Shown here piece after piece: positions 21,479-26,402 of a stretch of DNA of 36,571 bases. The notes under the pieces are model-generated. The model was not told the DNA's origin. It saw only the letters and a list, made by a program, of their open reading frames with translations, and made no database searches. The stretch's first letter is position 1. Every line of letters starts with the position of its first letter. Origin of the DNA: a virus; the IMG/VR virus record IMGVR_UViG_3300035698_006640, positions 1 to 36,571 of that record, one strand, 5' to 3'. A program made the position numbers and the translations under genes.

Positions 21479-21737
21479 TTGTAACACCAGCTTTTAAATT
21501 TATTGCATCAAAGAACTCCTGAATCTCGCAATCTTCTTCTAGGTAACACGCGAGCTTACCTACATATCCATACTTACAGATAAGTACCGCTTGTAGAAAA
21601 TGCCTATATCCTTTAGGAACAACGAGATAGCCATGCCCAGCAGTATATATTTTGTAGTATATACCCTCGTGTTTTACCATCTGTTGGATTTCGTCATCAG
21701 GTTTCAATCGCTGTAACTCTTTTTGATACTCGTTCAT
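21471..21737 (-). CDS. Hypothetical protein (88 aa)
   Basis: ATG 21737 follows GGGAGGAATT, and that site lies right after the hammerhead-like element at 21746-21795. It opens MNEYQKELQRLKPDDEIQQM and has a YLVVPKGYRHFLQAVLICKYG segment. Function unknown. Confidence 0.6.
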   Translation of the reverse strand: MNEYQKELQRLKPDDEIQQMVKHEGIYYKIYTAGHGYLVVPKGYRHFLQAVLICKYGYVGKLACYLEEDCEIQEFFDAINLKAGVTNG

Positions 21738-21745
21738 AATTCCTC

Positions 21746-21795
21746 CCTGTTTCGAGGTTTCTCTTCATAACGCAGATACCATTCTGCGTGACAGG
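21746..21795 (-). ncRNA. Degenerate hammerhead-like motif (copy D)
   Basis: On the minus strand CCUGU (21795-21791) pairs with ACAGG (21750-21746) as stem III, next to the C of a GUC cleavage triplet (21790) and GAAA at 21753-21750. Stem I ACGCAGA pairs perfectly with UCUGCGU. The core should read CUGANGA but reads UAUGAAGA, that is, C3 is replaced by A and one base is inserted. Activity is therefore doubtful. This would be the type III permutation, unlike copies A-C. Confidence 0.35.
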
Positions 21796-21797
21796 AA

Positions 21798-21820
21798 CCC
21801 GGGAACAGAACATTCCCGGG
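21798..21820 (-). other. 8-bp GC-rich hairpin
   Basis: CCCGGGAA and TTCCCGGG form a perfect hairpin with a 7-base loop, just after the upstream stop and 5' of the hammerhead-like element. No T-run follows, so it is not a standard terminator. It may be part of the RNA element, or a processing signal. Confidence 0.5.
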
Positions 21821-21827
21821 CATTCAT

Positions 21828-22019
21828 CTATCCACATATACTAATTGCGGGTAATTCTTCCTGTTGTTGTTCCTGTGCTTCTAATATCTTGTTCATTTCC
21901 GTAAGACCACCGAACGGCGTCAGCTCATGGTTATATACCTTTTGAAGTATTTCCATTGCTTGCATTTCTTCATCTGACATCGAATCCCGGCTGTTATCAA
22001 AACTCTTTCCTGGTTCCAT
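21828..22019 (-). CDS. Hypothetical protein (63 aa)
   Basis: ATG 22019 follows AAAGGAAC. The acidic product opens MEPGKSFDNSRDSMSDEEMQAME and has a Gln-rich end (EAQEQQQEELP). No motif. Its stop is immediately followed by a hairpin and the hammerhead-like element. Confidence 0.55.
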   Translation of the reverse strand: MEPGKSFDNSRDSMSDEEMQAMEILQKVYNHELTPFGGLTEMNKILEAQEQQQEELPAISICG

Positions 22020-22049
22020 TTTAGTTCCTTTCTTAGATAATTTAACTGT

Positions 22050-22229
22050 TTACTTTATGATTGATTGTCTAACTGTCATGGTATTATATCTGGACTTTTC
22101 AACTCCTCCATAAACTTCATAAGATACAACTTCGTTTCCCTGCGAATCATTATGAATTATTACTTTCGCGATCTCAACTTCTATAGGAATTAGATCTCCT
22201 ATAGCGTGTTTGATCATTTCTTTTTCCAT
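22050..22229 (-). CDS. 59-residue hypothetical protein
   Basis: ATG 22229 follows AAGGAGGTGGATAAGC. The product opens MEKEMIKHAIGDLIPIEVEIAK and includes VIIHNDSQGNEVVSYEVYGG, giving a small strand-rich protein. The very strong RBS and position in the tandem run support it. Function unknown. Confidence 0.6.
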   Translation of the reverse strand: MEKEMIKHAIGDLIPIEVEIAKVIIHNDSQGNEVVSYEVYGGVEKSRYNTMTVRQSIIK

Positions 22230-22259
22230 TGCTTATCCACCTCCTTTTTCAAAGCTAGA

Positions 22260-22451
22260 TTATACAGCAGGACTTGAATTGTTATTGAATTCTTGTTTAG
22301 CCAATTCGATCTGGCCAGTTTGGCTTTTAACCCATATATTGTAAAGACTACCTAACTTCTTTTTCCGCAGTTTCCACTCCTTCCATCCATGACGTTTAGC
22401 CAACTTAACAACGTATTCATCTTTGTACTTAGGAACGTAGAACGCACTCAT
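22260..22451 (-). CDS. Basic hypothetical protein (63 aa)
   Basis: ATG 22451 overlaps the stop of the upstream gene by four bases and has no strong site of its own. The product (MSAFYVPKYKDEYVVKLAKRHGWKEW...) is Lys- and Trp-rich. Coupled translation is likely. Function unknown. Confidence 0.5.
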   Translation of the reverse strand: MSAFYVPKYKDEYVVKLAKRHGWKEWKLRKKKLGSLYNIWVKSQTGQIELAKQEFNNNSSPAV

Positions 22452-22777
22452 ATCTGCTTGGCTTGTGCCTCTGCGAGAGTATGTTTTCCGAAGTGCAAAT
22501 CCATCTCAATGCCTAATCCGAATCTAGTCTTAACTTCTCTTAACTCTTTCAATCCGAAGTATCCGAGTTCTGCTTCAAACCCACGAACTAATCCGAAGAA
22601 TCTATACTCCTGATATGGACAAACATCTCCCTCTGTTACGTACCAAGTCCATGATCCACAGGGATCAAAAAACTTACAGGCGATAATAACATCTTCGGGT
22701 TTCTTATTCTCCTGGCTGTAAAGCCGCGGGAGTTTACCATTCTTATCCAACGATTTAACTTTCTTAAGCAAGTCCAT
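22448..22777 (-). CDS. Hypothetical protein (109 aa)
   Basis: ATG 22777 follows AAGGAGGTGATT. The product shows KKPEDVIIACKFFDPCGSWTWYVTEGDVCP, then QEYRFFGLVRGFEAELGYFGLKEL. This layout resembles a DUF2958-like phage protein; I am not certain. Function unknown. Confidence 0.65.
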   Translation of the reverse strand: MDLLKKVKSLDKNGKLPRLYSQENKKPEDVIIACKFFDPCGSWTWYVTEGDVCPYQEYRFFGLVRGFEAELGYFGLKELREVKTRFGLGIEMDLHFGKHTLAEAQAKQI

Positions 22778-22809
22778 TCTTAATCACCTCCTTTTATTCG
22801 TAGATTAGA

Positions 22810-22941
22810 TTACTGATTCTTAATATCTTCGAGCAACTGAACCATCTTCCTTAAATTGCTGTGTATTAACATAGGCCAGATAGTCATGTAGACTATAATT
22901 ATAACTACTGCTATACCACCTAACAATATCGCGTATTCCAT
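22810..22941 (-). CDS. 43-residue single-helix membrane peptide
   Basis: ATG 22941 follows AGGGGAGGTGATT. The product opens MEYAILLGGIAVVIIIVYM and ends with a charged helix (NLRKMVQLLEDIKNQ). It is two genes downstream of the endolysin and could be holin-like, but one helix and a long cytoplasmic tail make that unproven. Confidence 0.5.
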   Translation of the reverse strand: MEYAILLGGIAVVIIIVYMTIWPMLIHSNLRKMVQLLEDIKNQ

Positions 22942-22956
22942 TCCAAATCACCTCCC

Positions 22957-23115
22957 CTACTTTTTCATTAACTTATCTGATACTTGTTGTATCCCGTCTT
23001 TCCTTGCTTCATATATCGTATCAATAAGCAAATTTATTAGATCCTTTCTTAATACATCCTTCAATGCTTTAACCAGTTTCAAATACTTCTTATTCGTTTT
23101 GTAAAAATCTTTCAT
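22957..23115 (-). CDS. 52-residue basic helical protein
   Basis: ATG 23115 follows TGGAGGTATTG. The product (MKDFYKTNKKYLKLVKALKD...) is rich in Lys and Asp and mostly helical. It separates the endolysin from the small membrane peptide. Function unknown. Confidence 0.55.
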   Translation of the reverse strand: MKDFYKTNKKYLKLVKALKDVLRKDLINLLIDTIYEARKDGIQQVSDKLMKK

Positions 23116-23136
23116 TCTCAATACCTCCAATATTAA

Positions 23137-23580
23137 TTACATCTCAAAATGACCGGGATCGAACGGGACCTTCCAACGTCCACCCCAAGTCAAACCAAGA
23201 GATTCCGCGAACTCACCTAATCTCTTATAATCCTCATTATAAGGAACGATCTTCCCATCCCTCACGAAATAAAGATCTACAGCGATATGTTTCTGGTGTT
23301 TCGATTGTCCACCTCGCAACGTTGTAGTAGATCTCCCTTTCGCATACAGACGATCTTGTTCTTCCGGGCTGCGATACGTACACGCAACCGTAATGTCATC
23401 ATTAAATTCTGTTTTCGCTATCCTAAGTAATTGTTCTACCTTAGAACGAAAAACAGGGCTTAACGATTCTAGTCTTTCTGTATGCTTTATCATAATACTT
23501 CTTCCCCCGGCATACGCACTCATACTCCCGAATATTAAAGCGAATATGAGCAGTAACCGGATCTTCTTTTGTTTATTCAT
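23137..23580 (-). CDS. Endolysin, M15/VanY-type peptidase with signal peptide
   Basis: I chose ATG 23580, with AAAGGAAACTG upstream. The 147-residue product opens with MNKQKKIRLLLIFALIFGSM and an AYA site, a Sec signal peptide of about 25 residues. The peptidase part shows TVACTYRSPEEQDRLYAKGRS, SKHQKHIAVDLYFV and WKVPFDPGHFEM, giving the zinc ligands H...D and the final H of GHFE. It cuts cell-wall peptides. Its export by a signal peptide could remove the need for a holin. It lies in the early arm rather than with the structural genes. Confidence 0.92.
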   Translation of the reverse strand: MNKQKKIRLLLIFALIFGSMSAYAGGRSIMIKHTERLESLSPVFRSKVEQLLRIAKTEFNDDITVACTYRSPEEQDRLYAKGRSTTTLRGGQSKHQKHIAVDLYFVRDGKIVPYNEDYKRLGEFAESLGLTWGGRWKVPFDPGHFEM

Positions 23581-23591
23581 CTCAGTTTCCT

Positions 23592-23822
23592 TTATTTTAT
23601 ACAATAAACTTTCCCGCCGTGAGACCAGTTTCCTAGATCTGCTGATGTGAAAAGATCATACCAATCAACACCTTGCAGATCTTCTTTATCTCCTGGATAA
23701 CATTGACTGGCAATATTAAACCAACTATGAGGGATTCTATAATTGATAGCAAATCTCATCTTCGTATCATCATCTAATCCTTTCATCCAATCATGTATCA
23801 CTTTCGTTTTCTCTTTGCTCAT
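23592..23822 (-). CDS. 76-residue hypothetical protein
   Basis: I chose ATG 23822 (MSKEKTKVIHDWMKGLDDD) because GGAGGTGTGATACAA precedes it; the earlier in-frame ATG lies on that Shine-Dalgarno. The product carries RIPHSWFNIASQCYPGDKEDLQG. It is the first gene after hammerhead copy A. Function unknown. Confidence 0.55.
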   Translation of the reverse strand: MSKEKTKVIHDWMKGLDDDTKMRFAINYRIPHSWFNIASQCYPGDKEDLQGVDWYDLFTSADLGNWSHGGKVYCIK

Positions 23823-23850
23823 TTGTATCACACCTCCTTTCATTACAGAT

Positions 23851-23915
23851 ATTCCATCATCAGATCTGGTTTCACCAGATGACCAGAGGAGTATATACTC
23901 CTCCGATTTCGGAAT
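23851..23915 (-). ncRNA. Type II hammerhead ribozyme (copy A)
   Basis: On the minus strand AUUCC pairs with GGAAU as open stem II. Inside, GAAA is followed by stem III (seven perfect pairs GAGGAGU/ACUCCUC plus A-U, U-G, C-G, G-U) and the GUC cleavage triplet, ending at 23881. Stem I is AUCUGGU/ACCAGAU. CUGAUGA (23866-23860) and an extra U complete the core. All the conserved core bases of the hammerhead are present. The element lies between a stop codon (TAA at 23918-23916) and the Shine-Dalgarno of the next gene. Confidence 0.85.
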
Positions 23916-23927
23916 TTAGCGTAGCAT
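23916..23927 (-). CDS. Three-codon frame (Met-Leu-Arg) with strong RBS
   Basis: ATG CTA CGC TAA is preceded by AAAGGAGG with a seven-base gap. The stop touches the first base of hammerhead copy A. Either it is a minimal leader or translation-coupling peptide, or it is the remnant of a longer gene lost between the 23961 gene and the ribozyme. It is too short to be a normal protein. Confidence 0.3.
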   Translation of the reverse strand: MLR

Positions 23928-23960
23928 ATTAATACCTCCTTTATTACTATATACAAAATC

Positions 23961-24125
23961 TTAAACTTGCTTAGTTATTAAAACTTCAACTATATTCATA
24001 TCGCCATACTCATCTAAATAATCAACGACATCTTGGAACGTATTAAAATCTTTCGCTTGTGCCTTACGGATTGATTCCTTATTCGTGAAGTCAATCGCAT
24101 TATAAGTAACATTCACCTTGTACAT
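23961..24125 (-). CDS. 54-residue hypothetical protein
   Basis: ATG 24125 has GGAGG with an eight-base gap; the ATG at 24131 would be only two bases from it. The product opens MYKVNVTYNAIDFTNKES and ends MNIVEVLITKQV. Alternating strand-helix. Function unknown. Confidence 0.6.
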   Translation of the reverse strand: MYKVNVTYNAIDFTNKESIRKAQAKDFNTFQDVVDYLDEYGDMNIVEVLITKQV

Positions 24126-24144
24126 ATTCATAACCTCCTGTGTT

Positions 24145-24372
24145 TTATGGTCTTATATAACAAGTTATCCAGTCCGGTAACTTCATCTTCGTATCAGCAT
24201 ACGTGTAAAGAGCAAATTGTTTCCAATGCTTCATATTGTATCTTATATCTTTCGTGAACGCTCGCCCAACATTGGAATTGATAAGCATCATAAACAAGAT
24301 TGTAACATACATAACCTTACAGCCAAACTTGAACTTTCTAAACTTACGTTTCGTATTAGATATAAAACTCAT
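24145..24372 (-). CDS. 75-residue membrane-anchored protein
   Basis: ATG 24372 follows GGGAGGTGATTT, 30 bases after hammerhead copy B. A basic start (NTKRKFRKFKFG) precedes the hydrophobic stretch VMYVTILFMMLI. The rest is polar (YNMKHWKQFALYTYADTK). A single-pass membrane protein or signal-bearing protein. Function unknown. Confidence 0.55.
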   Translation of the reverse strand: MSFISNTKRKFRKFKFGCKVMYVTILFMMLINSNVGRAFTKDIRYNMKHWKQFALYTYADTKMKLPDWITCYIRP

Positions 24373-24401
24373 ACCAAATCACCTCCCTTATTTACTGAGA
24401 T

Positions 24402-24468
24402 ATTCCATCATCAGACCTGGTTAAACCAGATTACAAAGGAGATTGTAACATCTCCCAGGTTTCGGAAT
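24402..24468 (-). ncRNA. Type II hammerhead ribozyme (copy B)
   Basis: Same layout as copy A with changes that keep pairing. Open stem II is AUUCC/GGAAU. Stem III has GGAGAU/AUCUCC with a UU/CU internal mismatch above C-G and A-U. The cleavage triplet is GUA, with the cut after 24432. Stem I is AUCUGGU/ACCAGGU, where one A-U becomes U-G. CUGAUGA plus an extra U closes the core. Only loop and helix bases differ from copy A, as expected for selection on structure. Confidence 0.85.
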
Positions 24469-24594
24469 CTTATTCGTTGTCATCCTTTGGGTAACTGTCA
24501 GGAAACAACCATTTAAGCATTTTCTCATCCATTCTAAATGTTCGTCATTCCGTTTCACTTCTTCATCTGTCTTAACTGCTAATCTCTTACCCAT
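24421..24594 (-). CDS. Small protein gene with uncertain 3' end
   Basis: ATG 24594 (MGKRLAVKTDEEVKRNDEHLEW) follows AAAAGGAGGTGAAAGTT. In this frame the gene ends at 24421, inside hammerhead copy B, with an unnatural Cys-rich tail. In the next frame a natural-looking end (MDEKMLKWLFPDSYPKDDNE, stop 24470) sits exactly at the ribozyme's 5' edge, as for the other copies. A one-base frameshift near 24530 would join the two. Either a real indel, a sequencing error, or two small frames. Confidence 0.5.
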   Translation of the reverse strand: MGKRLAVKTDEEVKRNDEHLEWMRKCLNGCFLTVTQRMTTNKIPKPGRCYNLLCNLV

Positions 24595-24686
24595 AACTTT
24601 CACCTCCTTTTAATATCTATTCGGTTTATCTAAGCTACGTGCCAGATCTACAACATTTCAAGGAGGAATGGCGCGCGGTCACCTGT

Positions 24687-24776
24687 TTACTCTTTGATAT
24701 GCTCAATTTTGCAATAATATAAGTATACAATATAAGCAAATACTACATAAACTGTTATGATATCTCTTATAATCAT
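24687..24776 (-). CDS. 29-residue membrane peptide, doubtful
   Basis: ATG 24776 opens MIIRDIITVYVVFAYIVYLYYCKIEHIKE, one hydrophobic helix. No Shine-Dalgarno is visible. The ATG falls in the loop of an inverted repeat. Listed because the region is otherwise empty. Confidence 0.25.
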   Translation of the reverse strand: MIIRDIITVYVVFAYIVYLYYCKIEHIKE

Positions 24777-24794
24777 ATTAACATCTTATAAGAG
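24764..24794. repeat. 9-bp inverted repeat
   Basis: CTCTTATAA (24764-24772) and TTATAAGAG (24786-24794) are perfect inverted arms with a 13-base spacer. They stand next to the AACCGTTAT motif pair at 24799-24815. Possible operator, or RNA hairpin for the downstream small gene. Confidence 0.5.
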
Positions 24795-24798
24795 TGGC

Positions 24799-24815
24799 AT
24801 AACGGTTTAACCGTT
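24799..24815. promoter_or_regulatory. Paired AACCGTTAT-type motifs
   Basis: ATAACGGTT at 24799-24807 and AACCGTT at 24809-24815 face each other around one base, an almost perfect 15-base palindrome. They overlap the stop of the gene at 24807-25076. This is the most palindromic copy of the motif in the window. Confidence 0.55.
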
Positions 24816-25076
24816 TAGTATCTCCTGTAACACGGTGTCGGGATACTTGCTTATTCTTTGGAGATTTACAGCACAAGCGGAACAATGCCGGATGAATGTG
24901 CCGTTATCTCTCATGTAATTGACATCTTCCCATACGTGCTTAACTCTATCTCCGCAAATCTCACAAGATAACGACTTCGGAATTACGGCAACAATAATCT
25001 CGTTCCGCATAAGGTCGGCGGATTCGATTTTATTGTGGAATTCCTGCTTTGGATTCTGATATTCTAATAATTTCAT
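24807..25076 (-). CDS. Zinc-finger hypothetical protein (89 aa)
   Basis: ATG 25076 follows AAGGATG. The product has a helical start, SLSCEICGDRVKHVWEDVNYMRDNG and FIRHCSACAVNLQRI. Two CxxC pairs about 30 residues apart form a zinc ribbon. It may bind nucleic acid near the DnaA-box region. Function unknown. Confidence 0.65.
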   Translation of the reverse strand: MKLLEYQNPKQEFHNKIESADLMRNEIIVAVIPKSLSCEICGDRVKHVWEDVNYMRDNGTFIRHCSACAVNLQRISKYPDTVLQEILNG

Positions 25077-25327
25077 TGGTTTACATCCTTATTTTTTCCA
25101 TCTACCATCGACATTATATTAGATATTAGAGAATTTCGTCTAATATCGCTATCCAACCTGTGGATAGTTTGTGGATATGTGGATATCTTGTGGATAACTT
25201 TTTGATCTGTGGATAAGGTGTTGATATCCTGTGGATATCTTTCCTTAGAATCAAGTTCGTTTATCTGATATGGTTTCATAATCTCATTTGATTTTGTTTT
25301 CTTACGAGTTTTCATAATCTTATCCAA
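25073..25327 (-). CDS. Frame across the DnaA-box cluster, doubtful
   Basis: An 84-codon frame from TTG 25327 covers the DnaA boxes; the boxes spell YPQDI, STDQKVIHK and STYPQTIH-like segments. There is no clear Shine-Dalgarno, and the composition is dominated by the repeats. ATG 25315 is an alternative start. It may be spurious, with the region acting as an origin. Confidence 0.35.
   Translation of the reverse strand: MDKIMKTRKKTKSNEIMKPYQINELDSKERYPQDINTLSTDQKVIHKISTYPQTIHRLDSDIRRNSLISNIMSMVDGKNKDVNQ
25159..25238 (+). other. Six DnaA-box-like sites, candidate origin
   Basis: TGTGGATAN occurs at 25159, 25170, 25178, 25189, 25208 and 25230, all in the same orientation. Two are perfect DnaA boxes (TGTGGATAA = TTATCCACA). 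Starts are 11, 8, 11, 19 and 22 bases apart, roughly on one helix face. Bacterial oriC has exactly this kind of array. The phage may recruit host DnaA here, or titrate it. Confidence 0.75.
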
Positions 25328-25345
25328 AGTCTTTAAAAAGTATGC

Positions 25346-25382
25346 AAAAAAAGGAACGGAAAACGAATTCCGTTCCTTTTTT
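25346..25382. terminator. Bidirectional intrinsic terminator
   Basis: GGAACGGAA (25353-25361) pairs with TTCCGTTCC (25368-25376) around a 6-base loop, flanked by A7 on one side and T6 on the other. It would end transcription in both directions and lies just after the stop of the gene at 25387-25605. Confidence 0.85.
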
Positions 25383-25386
25383 CACT

Positions 25387-25605
25387 CTACCATTGGTCGT
25401 AATTCATTTTGAAAACTTTTTTTACTGTTTCCAATACTTCCATTGACGTATCAAAATCGTAATTCATTGTAATTTGAATAGCATCTTCAATGCAATTTTG
25501 TAATTCCTTGCGTATATCATTTATATTCATTCCGTTTTCTTTCATATGCACTATATCAATAACAATTTCTTTCATATAGTTTTGACGTTCAGCAATCGTT
25601 TTCAT
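25387..25605 (-). CDS. Hypothetical protein (72 aa)
   Basis: I chose ATG 25605 because GGAGGG is eight bases upstream; the ATG two codons earlier is too close to it. The product (MKTIAERQNYMKEIVIDIVH...) is helical with acidic patches (CIEDAIQITMNYDFDTSMEVLE). It lies between two terminators, so expression depends on readthrough or a private promoter. Function unknown. Confidence 0.6.
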   Translation of the reverse strand: MKTIAERQNYMKEIVIDIVHMKENGMNINDIRKELQNCIEDAIQITMNYDFDTSMEVLETVKKVFKMNYDQW

Positions 25606-25624
25606 GGTCATTCCCTCCGTTAAG

Positions 25625-25657
25625 AAAAAACCGGAACGGGAAACCCTCCCATTCCGG
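25625..25657 (-). terminator. Intrinsic terminator or attenuator
   Basis: On the minus strand CCGGAATGGG pairs with CCCGTTCCGG (one G-U pair), with a 7-base loop, and TTTTTT follows directly. It lies only 20 bases before the ATG of the 25605 gene, so it could attenuate rather than end the transcript from the 25990 gene. Confidence 0.8.
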
Positions 25658-25732
25658 CAATTCCTGAATCCTGGTATACTGTCATTCGTTATGCTACTTT
25701 TCGTGTGCGTGTGCGTGCGTGTGTGCTACTTC

Positions 25733-25990
25733 CTATACTCCAACGGTTTTGTAATACGGAAGTAATGACGCTTTGTCACCGTTGTTGCGTGTCACATTCA
25801 TTGGTAACGATACAAGCTTACCACTCTGAAAGAAGTATGCTTTACTTCCGTCCATTTCATCAACTAATGTGATATCTTCATCGCTGTAGTTCAAGCCACG
25901 TTTCTTATTCAAGTTCTTTTGCACTTGCTCAAGTGTCATTTCTCCGGTTGCGACTTTCGCTAACATTTCATTCATTTGTTTGTTTGTCAT
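25733..25990 (-). CDS. Hypothetical protein (85 aa), first gene of the early arm
   Basis: ATG 25990 follows AGGAG with a ten-base gap. The product opens MTNKQMNEMLAKVATGEMTLEQVQ and includes KRGLNYSDEDITLVDEMDGSKAYFFQSGK. It is the first leftward gene from the divergent control region. First early genes are often host-takeover proteins; nothing in the sequence proves it. Confidence 0.6.
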   Translation of the reverse strand: MTNKQMNEMLAKVATGEMTLEQVQKNLNKKRGLNYSDEDITLVDEMDGSKAYFFQSGKLVSLPMNVTRNNGDKASLLPYYKTVGV

Positions 25991-26056
25991 GATTTTGTTT
26001 CTCCTATGACATACACCAGAATTTCAAAGAGCAATACTTACTTATGTTACAAGTAT

Positions 26057-26086
26057 ATCATATATATGTATGTATGTACATAGCAA
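26057..26086 (-). promoter_or_regulatory. Candidate leftward early promoter
   Basis: On the minus strand TTGCTA (26086-26081) is followed 18 bases later by TATGAT (26062-26057). Inverted AAGTA/TACTT segments lie just downstream. It would read into the gene at 25990. The elements are weak matches to consensus. Confidence 0.35.
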
Positions 26087-26365
26087 TCGTTCGTTTGGAA
26101 TATATACCATACACTATAAACCTCGACGGTAAAAATAGGAAAACCCGTTTGAATATGGAGTGCCAATCTCTCAAATTTTAGCTTTGAATCGACTTTTGGG
26201 CTTTGAACTATTTCAAATATAGGCTGTATAGAAAAGGCAATATTTGAGATTCAAAAAAACTTTTAACCTTTGAATTGGAGTTTTGGAAAACTATTTTAAA
26301 ATAAAATAAAAGCTATTTCTCGTCAGTATAATTGCATTCTGAGTAGCTTGGAATACTTCTTGAAC

Positions 26366-26394
26366 TTGACAAAAGCTTAAATATAATGTATATT
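26366..26394 (+). promoter_or_regulatory. Rightward late-arm promoter
   Basis: TTGACA (26366-26371) and TATATT (26389-26394) are 17 bases apart. The predicted start of transcription (7-8 bases past the -10) falls at or beside the ATG of the 26403 gene, so this mRNA also looks leaderless. Confidence 0.75.
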
Positions 26395-26402
26395 CTATTT
26401 AT

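Larger units (their letters stand above)
25991..26402. other. Divergent control region between early and late arms
   Basis: This 412-base gene-free AT-rich stretch separates the leftward and rightward arms. It holds a leftward promoter candidate (26057-26086), a rightward promoter (26366-26394) and repeated CTTTGAA/TTCAAA segments with runs of A and T (about 26160-26310), typical of curved DNA. An 8-bp inverted repeat TCAAATAT/ATATTTGA lies in the middle. No gene or RNA is seen. Confidence 0.7.

Noticed and set aside
21693-21712. CTGATGA followed by GAAA on the minus strand, hammerhead-like
   Set aside because: It lies inside the coding sequence for PDDEIQQM, with no stem II room between the two boxes and no stem III partner.
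24660-24700. Plus-strand AAGGAGGA plus ATG GCG CGC... nine-codon frame in a GC-rich patch
   Set aside because: It is on the strand opposite to all neighbours, with no promoter. The patch is odd but the frame is too short to support.
25700-25730. GTGC-rich microsatellite near the first early gene
   Set aside because: It is a short simple repeat without gene or hairpin function that I can show.
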